From Linum tenue (lineage: Eukaryota > Streptophyta > Magnoliopsida > Malpighiales > Linaceae), in the NCBI GenBank assembly GCA_946122785.1, contig CAMGYJ010000008.1, positions 3,621,742 to 3,685,741 of the forward strand: 64,000 nt of DNA, written 5' to 3'. Position numbers and translations under genes: made by a program. The notes under the pieces are model-generated. The model saw nothing but the letters and a program-made list of their open reading frames with translations, ran no database searches and was not told the DNA's origin. This document shows, in pieces, positions 58,083-64,000 of the stretch (within the stretch, counting starts at the first letter, position 1; the number at the start of each line of letters is the position of its first letter).

Positions 58083-60218
58083 ATGGCTGGATCAGAAGTC
58101 CATGACGATGCGGAGAAGCAACGTGGAAGAGATCCCACTCCGGGCGCAAGGTCAAAAGGTACGTCGAGCACTCGTGATCCTCTCAAGTCTCTAGAGAGGC
58201 GAGTCTCGAGGATGGAGGTGAAGCTTTTCGAAGATATCACCGTCATGGAGGATTTGGGAGCTAACTTCACCCAAATCCAAGGCGATGTTCAAAGTGTGGC
58301 GGCTAGAGTGACGAGTTTGGAGGTTGGCAATGAAGGGCTTCGAGAGGAGCTCATGGCCCTCATCAAGAACACCATCTCCACCGCCATGAACGATGCCATT
58401 GAGCTAATGAAGGAGGCGGCTGTTGCGGAGGTGACCGTCTTGAAGGAGGAGGTTGCGGAGCTCAAAAGCGAGGTGACGCTTGTGAAGAGGGCCATGGCTA
58501 ACGGACCTGCCATCGCACAACCTGCCTCAACCATGGAGATTCCAAGACCAAAGAGCTTTCAAGGGTCAAGGAATGCAAGGGAGTTAGAGAACTTCCTATG
58601 GAGCTTGGAGCAATACTTCGAAGCTTCGGGTATTCGAGATGAGAATACCAAGGTAAAAACTGCACCTCTTTACTTGAGTGATGTTGCTATACTGTGGTGG
58701 AGAAGGACCCAAGGCGATATTAATAAAGGGACGTGCGTGATGGAGTCATGGGATGACTTCAAGAGGGAGATTAAGAGACAATTCTACCCAGAGAATGTTG
58801 AGTTTGAAGCCCGGTCGAGACTAAGGAGGCTTGCTCACGAAGGAGAGATTCGAGGGTATGTGAAGGAGTTTTCTGAATTGTTTCTCGAGATCCCCGACTA
58901 CACCGACAAGGAGGCCATGTTCACCTTCCTTGACGGCCTCCAACCATGGGCGAAGTTGGAGCTACAACGGCGAGGCGTGCAAAGTCTTGCCGAGGCAATG
59001 GCGATTGCCGAGTCCCTAGTCGAGTACCACGAGCCGGAGGAACGTGTGGAGTTCGGAGGCAATGGAGGTGGACGCGACTATGACAGAGAAACACGAAGGC
59101 GTGGTAGACTGGACCAAGGAGGTAGTCATAAGGTTGAGAAACCACTTACTTGCTTCCTTTGTGATGGTCCGCATCGTGTGAGAGATTGCCCAAGAAAGCA
59201 CAAGTTGTCGGCAATGAAGGCCGTACTAGCAGAGTGCTCGAGCTCGGAAGAGGAAGAGGAGGCGACTCCAAGAGTGGAGCCCCATGTCGCGAAGTTTGGT
59301 TGCATGAAGAGATTGAGCGCCATCAAGCGGACGGAAGAGTCTCCCCATCCCGAGCAACACGGTCAATGCTTCGTAGAGGCAAAGCTCAACCAAAGGAAGA
59401 CAAAAGCCTTGGTTGATACCGGGGCAAGCTGCAACCTTCTCGACGTAGATGAAGCGCGGAGGCTGGGCATCACGTACGAGAAGAAGCGAAGAGGGTGGAT
59501 GAAGGCTACCAACTCAAGGGCCACAAGAACTCATGGAGTAGCGCGCCAGGTGCCACTCAAGCTAGGAGGATGGACCGGGGTGGCGGACTTTGAGGTTGTG
59601 TCGTTGGATGATTATCAGGTCATCATCGGCATGGAGTTCATGGTGCGGGAGAAAGCTTTCCCGATCCCATACGCCAATAGATTCTGCATCAATGGCGGAG
59701 CAAGATCGGTTCCCATGACAAGAGAGCAACTTGAGTCAAACAAGAGGTGTTTGGCAAGGCAAGAGCAGCGAGAATTGGCAACGATGGTGAAGGCAGCGGC
59801 TCACTCGAAGACTCGTTGGAGAAGGACGAGAAGGAGGAGTTCACAGCATCGTGGAGCCATTAGAGACGAGGATGGGTCATCTTCGACTTTCCAGGAGAAG
59901 CAAGGAAAGGCCACCATGGTCGAGAAGGCGGGACACTCGAAGACGCGACGGAGAAGACCGCGGAGGAGTGAGCAACATCATGGGAGCACAAGGCTCGAGA
60001 GCGAGCCAGGGCCATCCTTGGTTTGGAGGAAGGTGCAACGAGACCTTGCAAGCAATGAAGCTAAGGCAAGGGAGGCATCTGCCAAAGAGCCACGACGAGG
60101 GCGTCGTGGATTGAGTGGAGGAGAATGTCACCAACGAGGCTCAAGAGTCGAGAGAGGCTGCTCGAGGTCGATGGAGGCATTTCGTAGCAAGGACGCGATG
60201 AGGGCATCGCAAGAATAG
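58083..60218 (+). CDS. Gag-protease-like polyprotein of the TR-GAG element
   Basis: One uninterrupted frame of 711 residues. The N-terminal 170 residues are charged and likely coiled coil. The Retrotrans_gag domain (about 58500-59040) has YLSDVAILWWRRTQGD, FKREIKRQFYPENVEFEARS and EIPDYTDKEAMFTFLDGLQPW. A zinc knuckle CFLCDGPHRVRDC (59151-59189) follows; its spacing CX2CX3HX4C is one residue short of the standard. The retropepsin-like domain (about 59367-59690) has ALVDTGASCNLLD with the catalytic DTGA and YQVIIGMEFM. After that comes an Arg-rich tail with a 44-codon tandem duplication. The stop lies 93 bases inside the 3' LTR. It should package the element's RNA into virus-like particles; no polymerase is encoded. 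The start is the first ATG after the primer-binding site. Confidence 0.9.
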   Translation: MAGSEVHDDAEKQRGRDPTPGARSKGTSSTRDPLKSLERRVSRMEVKLFEDITVMEDLGANFTQIQGDVQSVAARVTSLEVGNEGLREELMALIKNTISTAMNDAIELMKEAAVAEVTVLKEEVAELKSEVTLVKRAMANGPAIAQPASTMEIPRPKSFQGSRNARELENFLWSLEQYFEASGIRDENTKVKTAPLYLSDVAILWWRRTQGDINKGTCVMESWDDFKREIKRQFYPENVEFEARSRLRRLAHEGEIRGYVKEFSELFLEIPDYTDKEAMFTFLDGLQPWAKLELQRRGVQSLAEAMAIAESLVEYHEPEERVEFGGNGGGRDYDRETRRRGRLDQGGSHKVEKPLTCFLCDGPHRVRDCPRKHKLSAMKAVLAECSSSEEEEEATPRVEPHVAKFGCMKRLSAIKRTEESPHPEQHGQCFVEAKLNQRKTKALVDTGASCNLLDVDEARRLGITYEKKRRGWMKATNSRATRTHGVARQVPLKLGGWTGVADFEVVSLDDYQVIIGMEFMVREKAFPIPYANRFCINGGARSVPMTREQLESNKRCLARQEQRELATMVKAAAHSKTRWRRTRRRSSQHRGAIRDEDGSSSTFQEKQGKATMVEKAGHSKTRRRRPRRSEQHHGSTRLESEPGPSLVWRKVQRDLASNEAKAREASAKEPRRGRRGLSGGECHQRGSRVERGCSRSMEAFRSKDAMRASQE

Positions 60219-60674
60219 GTGGGGGAGGATGTCACGCGTGGCGGGCGACATGGCGAATGATGTGGCGGATCATGACCAAGTCAAGCACGTGTGGCATTAG
60301 GAAGACCTAGTAGCATAGGATGCTCCTAGGATTCTCCATCTTGAATATGAGCTTAATGGTGCACATAAAGAGCCACATTATGAGGTGGTATAATGGTGTG
60401 CATTATGGGGGAAACTTAATAGGGTGTAGTAATGGGGAGGGACCATTATGAGGGGCATTGATGCCTTGTATGAGGAGAGGCCTATATAAGGAGCCATCTC
60501 CCTCACTTGTAACTCATCCATCATTTTTGTGAGCAATACAACTATAGAGTTTCTCCCATCTTCTTGTGTCTTGTTCTTGTGAGTTGAGTGAGTTTGAGAG
60601 CTTGTGAGAAGGCTGCCTAGCTTCTCTAACGGAATTGAGAGCTAGGCCGCACGACCAAGAGTAAGGCCGTGACA
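60126..60674 (+). repeat. 3' LTR
   Basis: 549 bp, one base shorter than the 5' LTR (GCTAGGCCGC against GCTAGGGCCGC) and otherwise identical by reading. The polypurine tract lies just upstream (60113-60125). Confidence 0.92.
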
Positions 60675-61847
60675 GAACCAGCCTGATCGAATTTTCTAGG
60701 AGGCAGCAGCTTTACCCTGGTTAGTACACCTGGCTAAGGGTTGACCTAGTGGAAAAGTGAATCATGCCACAGAAAGAACTAAGCCAAAAGTGTTGAACCA
60801 TTTTATGTTGCTTTTCATAGCAGGGTCAGTAGTGCCTCCTACTCCTAGCAAATCTTCTATCGGGGGATCATACCAATCCACTCACTCCAGCCCAAATAAC
60901 AAGCATGTATCCACGTTATGGAGATCCCACAGAACTGCTCTCAGTCTATACCTAACCACTTCCATGACCATGAGCAATTCAATACAAACAATTTAGGTCT
61001 GATTGGAGAACCTTGCTGAAAAAGGAGAGCACGATACGAATTCACTATCCACAGCGAGAGCGAGAACTGAATTGGAAGAAATTGGAGGTGATTGAGATCA
61101 TGATTTCCCGAGGTTACGAATGCCTTACCGTCAGCAGGAAGAGGAAGAAGGAGAAGAGCTATGGCGTAGACGAAACCTTCAGCTGAAGAAGAAGGATCGA
61201 GCTAGAGAGAGACGCAGTAAGGAAGAGCTCAGTTTCTCCGGTGGCGATATTAGAGGAGGGAGACCTGGAGACTGGAGATCGCTACTCACTAGATAGAGAG
61301 GGAGAGGAGTCAGATTGGCAGCGGATTGTGTCTCTGGGAACTGGGGACTGGCCGAGGTTTGGGAAATTTAGGGTTAGGAAATGTATGTCCGGGTATACAC
61401 GGGTCGGGTTTCCCCAAACCCTAACCCGCCCCAACCCGCCCAACCAGCCACCGGGTTTAAACCCGAACCCGGTCAACATGAATTTTACCCTGTTTGACTG
61501 GGTTGGGTCGGGTACCTGCGGGTCCGTGTTGAACTGCCATCCCTAGGTACCCACACCCATAAATTTACAATTATGCTACCCACAACCCGCACCGCAGTGG
61601 TTAGTGGGTAACCACTACCCACTGTGGGTTTGTGCGGGTTGGGTGTGATTACCCAAAAAAATCCATCTTTGCAAGCATAGAGTGTTGTTCGTAACTAGAC
61701 TATAGTGATATACACTTGTATTGTTCGCGGAGATACAATTTTGTACATCGATCTTACTCAATATGGAGATTTTTTCTTTTTGAGTTTGGTATTCAACTTT
61801 TGTGTCAGAGAGCTGTGATTTCATATTTCCCCGACTAGGGGTGAAAT

Positions 61848-62378
61848 ATGACAATTAAATATGATCTTGTATTTTTTTCACAAAAAAACCAAAACATACT
61901 GGTAAACACTGATGGCTCAGTGGTTCCAGCTCAGAAGAGTACTGCTGCGGGTGGAGTGCTCAGGGGATGCGTTGGGAGATTCATCAAGGCGTTTGCTGCC
62001 AATTTAGGTGGAGGATCGATTACCCATGCAGAGTTGGGAGGTATAGTTCATGGGTTGCGGATGGCCTGGGAGGAGGGAGTACGGAAGGTGATATTACATA
62101 TTGATTCGACAACGGCGATAAACCTGCTCAAGGATGCGGATCACCATAGTCCACACTATACCTTGATAGCATCTATCCGAGAGCTGCTGGCCAGAGACTG
62201 GGAGATCGAGCTAGTGCATGTTTTTCGTGAAGGCAACTATGTTGCGGATTATTTGGCGTCTGTTGGCCATTCTTTACCTATAGGAGTTCATTTGGTTGAT
62301 GTCCCGAGCCCTACTCTGAGGCATTGGTTGTATTTCGACACTATTGGGGTCCAGACCCAGCGAACTATCAGTAATTAA
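61848..62378 (+). CDS. Orphan LINE RNase H domain
   Basis: A 176-codon frame whose homology starts about residue 17 (ILVNTDGSVVP). The RNase H acidic residues are all present: Asp in NTDGS, Glu in THAELGGI, Asp in LHIDSTTA and Asp in GNYVADYLA. This is the C-terminal domain of a plant LINE ORF2, followed by about 20 bases of UTR and an A12 tail at 62413-62424. Only this domain remains, so it looks like a 5'-truncated LINE insertion. The frame is unbroken, suggesting it is young. An independent function is not shown. The upstream start codon belongs to flanking sequence. Confidence 0.8.
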   Translation: MTIKYDLVFFSQKNQNILVNTDGSVVPAQKSTAAGGVLRGCVGRFIKAFAANLGGGSITHAELGGIVHGLRMAWEEGVRKVILHIDSTTAINLLKDADHHSPHYTLIASIRELLARDWEIELVHVFREGNYVADYLASVGHSLPIGVHLVDVPSPTLRHWLYFDTIGVQTQRTISN

Positions 62379-62801
62379 AGGGTTAGAGCGCCCCTAGCGC
62401 TCTGTTTCGCACCAAAAAAAAAAAGTTACCAAAGGTGTTCACTTTTAATGAATATATTATTCTTCACTCTCGATAATAGTGTTTTATAAACTAACAAATT
62501 CCTACATAAAATTAATTAGGTGTGTCTTTTATATTTGGTGGCTACTTTAATTTTTATCATCGCACTTTTCACATACTATTATATTATAAAATTAATTCAC
62601 TAAATAAATATAATTAGTGTAGTTATTGTGGATTTTGTGGATTAACCGCGGTGGGTACTGGATAACCACTAACCACAAAAATCGTTATTTTACTATCCAC
62701 ACCCAACCCACTACCTACAATTTGTGAGTATGGTTACCCACAATAGGTGCGGATTGCGGATTATCCACAACCCGCAACCCAAACTTCCACCTCTAATATT
62801 A

Positions 62802-63558
62802 GGGGTCGTTTGCTTCAAGGATTTGGTACATGGATTTGGTACCAAAAAACCAACTATCAAGGATTTAGGTACAATCCGTTGTTTGCTTGCACCTTTTTTG
62901 GAGACCAAATCCGTGGGGCCCACGAATTTTAAGGTTCCAAATCCGTGGACCCCACGGACTTATAAATCCCACATGTTGATGTGGGATTTGGAATATGGCA
63001 TAAATCCTTGATGAGATTTTACCCATATACCCTCATGCACTTTTAATATTTCAAGGTTGCCCTCAAATTTAACTATTATACATTATAATTAACAATAAAT
63101 GAATAATATAAACATTCAATTAATGTGCAAAAATGAGTTAGATTTTTTATATCATTTCTTGTGTTCTAGTTTTCTTTGACCTTTTCATGGAACGTGTAAT
63201 TCTTTGTTCTCCCGATTCTAATATATGTCCACGTGGCAACATTATGCTTATTAGTATGTATTCTCCTTGTTTTGTGTACATATCATAAACATGTCAAACA
63301 TATAGAAAATGATAGTAAGGTAATTTTGAAGTTTTGTCCTTGTTTTGTGTACATATCATAAACATGTCAAACATATAGAAAATGGCAGTAATGTAATTTT
63401 TGACTTCCAGTAGTAAATCCCACACCTTTAAATCCATGATAAAAACATCCCAACAAACAAAAGATTGTTACAAATCCATGATGCCTCAAATCCTTGATAA
63501 ATCCTTGGGTTTTAAATTACAAAACCCTCATTTTTAAATCCATGAAGCAAACGACCCC
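62802..63558. mobile_element. PIF/Harbinger-type MITE (757 bp)
   Basis: Inverted ends GGGGTCGTTTGCTTCA match perfectly over 16 bases and continue as (A/T)GGATTT. The 3-bp target duplication TTA is at 62799-62801 and 63559-63561. AATCC.TGAT motifs recur near both ends. It contains a tandem repeat (63264-63405). No coding capacity. Confidence 0.85.
63264..63405. repeat. 73-bp tandem repeat inside the MITE
   Basis: Copy one begins at 63264 and copy two at 63337 (TCCTTGTTTTGTGTACATAT, then CATAAACATGTCAAACATAT and AGAAAATG). Differences are GAT/GGC and AAGG/AATG. Confidence 0.8.
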
Positions 63559-63763
63559 TTAATGCCAATCAAAGGAATGGAGACGTGTAAATTGGCCTCG
63601 CTGGAGGGAAAGTAGTCACTACTCACTAGGCAAAACAAAAAAACGTTGTGTTCCCACATCAAGATCGCAAGGAGATCTCTTTTGAATTGACATGCAGGGG
63701 CGGCGACAAAAATATTTATCAACATGGATAACTCTCCTGACGAAGATCAATTTTGATGTCGTT

Positions 63764-63950
63764 GTCCAGCTGCTTGACCTCCGACTTCACTGACTCGGCG
63801 AGCGCGGAGGAGGAAGAGGATCGGATGGCGGATAGAGCGGCGGCGAGGGGAAGATCGCGGTCGTTGATGCGACCGCCGGGCGAGAGTTCGTATTTGTTTC
63901 GACGCCATGGTCTAGGGTGATCGGACGTTTTTTCCCTGGCGGTGGTGGTT
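63764..63950 (-). pseudogene. Truncated copy of the MPP-beta 5' end
   Basis: On the minus strand it matches the leader, ATG (63908) and first roughly 65 codons of the MPP-beta gene (52230-52480), including GAGTTCGTATTTG for GAGTTAGAATTTG and GGCGGTGGTGGTT. It lacks 66 bases: in the intact gene GACTCGGCGA occurs at 52255-52264 and 52321-52330, and the copy has a single GACTCGGCGA (63792-63801) joining the two sides. A four-base length change after the 18th codon shifts the frame. Homology stops abruptly at both ends. No function is expected. Confidence 0.85.
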
Positions 63951-64000
63951 CGGCAAAAGACAAATCAAAATGGACAAGAACTAAAAGCTTCTGATAAGCA

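Larger units (their letters stand above)
57445..60674 (+). mobile_element. TR-GAG-type non-autonomous LTR retrotransposon (3.2 kb)
   Basis: LTRs at 57445-57994 and 60126-60674 both start TGTCACC and end GTGACA. By eye they differ only by one G in a GGG run, so insertion is very recent. The primer-binding site TGGTATCAGAGCC (57997-58009, initiator tRNA-Met) follows the 5' LTR after two bases, and a purine-rich GAGTGGAGGAGAA precedes the 3' LTR. A shared 4-bp flank, GAAC (57441-57444 and 60675-60678), is a likely target duplication. The only gene is a Gag plus retropepsin-like frame. Reverse transcriptase, RNase H and integrase are absent, so it must be mobilised by an autonomous Ty3/gypsy partner. 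Confidence 0.9.
56788..61545. mobile_element. Inner hAT-type element
   Basis: The left end TAGGGATGGCAATGGG and the right end (inverted) TAGGGATGGCAGTTC share TAGGGATGGCA. The target duplication is GGTACCCA at 56780-56787 and 61546-61553, a perfect 8 bp. Without the LTR element it is about 1.5 kb. It has GGGTTTGG.AAACCC-rich subterminal repeats and no transposase. Confidence 0.85.
56732..62795. mobile_element. Outer hAT-type element, host of the nested stack
   Basis: The left end TAGGGGTGTAAATTGGGGTGGG and the right end (inverted) TAGAGGTGGAAGTTTGGGTTG are an imperfect inverted pair. Flanks are ATATTAGT at 56724-56731 and, after removing the MITE at 62802-63558 and one TTA copy, ATATTAAT: seven of eight bases of a hAT target duplication. 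Subterminal GGTTACCC/GGGTAACC motifs occur on both sides (56757, 61604 and 62734). Inside lie the inner hAT element and the LINE RNase H piece. Confidence 0.68.

Overview
The window is nuclear DNA from a flowering plant, most likely a eudicot. Genes have GT-AG introns and there are no bacterial features. The protein families are plant-type: beta-expansin, PI4K-gamma, a CRLK-type receptor-like kinase, an F-box/kelch protein, a plant O-fucosyltransferase and the beta subunit of mitochondrial processing peptidase. Transposable-element debris fills most of the space between genes. I cannot name the species from sequence alone.

Layout. 1-5.0 kb is transposon debris: a gag/transposase-like remnant, two hAT-type MITEs with perfect 8-bp target duplications, and a LINE 3' end split by one of them. 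5.5-7.8 kb holds a four-exon beta-expansin gene (+). 11.4-12.2 kb holds a three-exon hotdog thioesterase gene (-). 14.0-15.1 kb holds a three-exon gene (-) for a secreted peptide precursor resembling the RGF/GLV/CLEL family. 16.5-28.7 kb is gene-poor: a foldback element, a head-to-tail TRIM array, a candidate Pack-MULE, a long-TIR element carrying a broken NLR N-terminal fragment, and a probable Helitron end. 30.3-32.2 kb is an intronless PI4K-gamma gene (+). 33.0-35.0 kb is a seven-exon CRLK2-like kinase gene (-). 36.3-38.8 kb has a plastid trnS-GGA insertion, a LINE remnant and a SINE. 39.8-41.1 kb is an F-box/kelch gene (+). 42.3-42.6 kb is a small unknown basic protein (-). 44.0-47.4 kb is a ten-exon O-fucosyltransferase gene (+). 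48.4-52.4 kb is the nine-exon MPP-beta gene (-). 54.8-56.0 kb is a decayed Myb/SANT-like gene. 56.7-63.6 kb is a stack of nested elements, and 63.76-63.95 kb is a truncated second copy of the MPP-beta 5' end.

The most striking region is 56.7-63.6 kb. An outer hAT-type element (56732-62795) contains an inner hAT-type element (56788-61545). That in turn contains a very young LTR element (57445-60674) that encodes only Gag plus a retropepsin-like domain, the architecture called TR-GAG. The outer element also carries an orphan LINE RNase H domain, and a PIF/Harbinger MITE sits in its right target-site duplication. Target duplications support most layers, so the order of insertion can be read directly.

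The host genes do not form a pathway. They are ordinary chromosomal neighbours: cell-wall loosening (expansin), a wall/Golgi glycosyltransferase, signalling (PI4K-gamma, kinase, peptide), protein turnover (F-box) and mitochondrial import (MPP-beta). Several pairs appear to be neighbours in Arabidopsis as well, by recall rather than by search. Splice junctions were placed by eye from GT-AG sites, reading frame and family alignment from memory.
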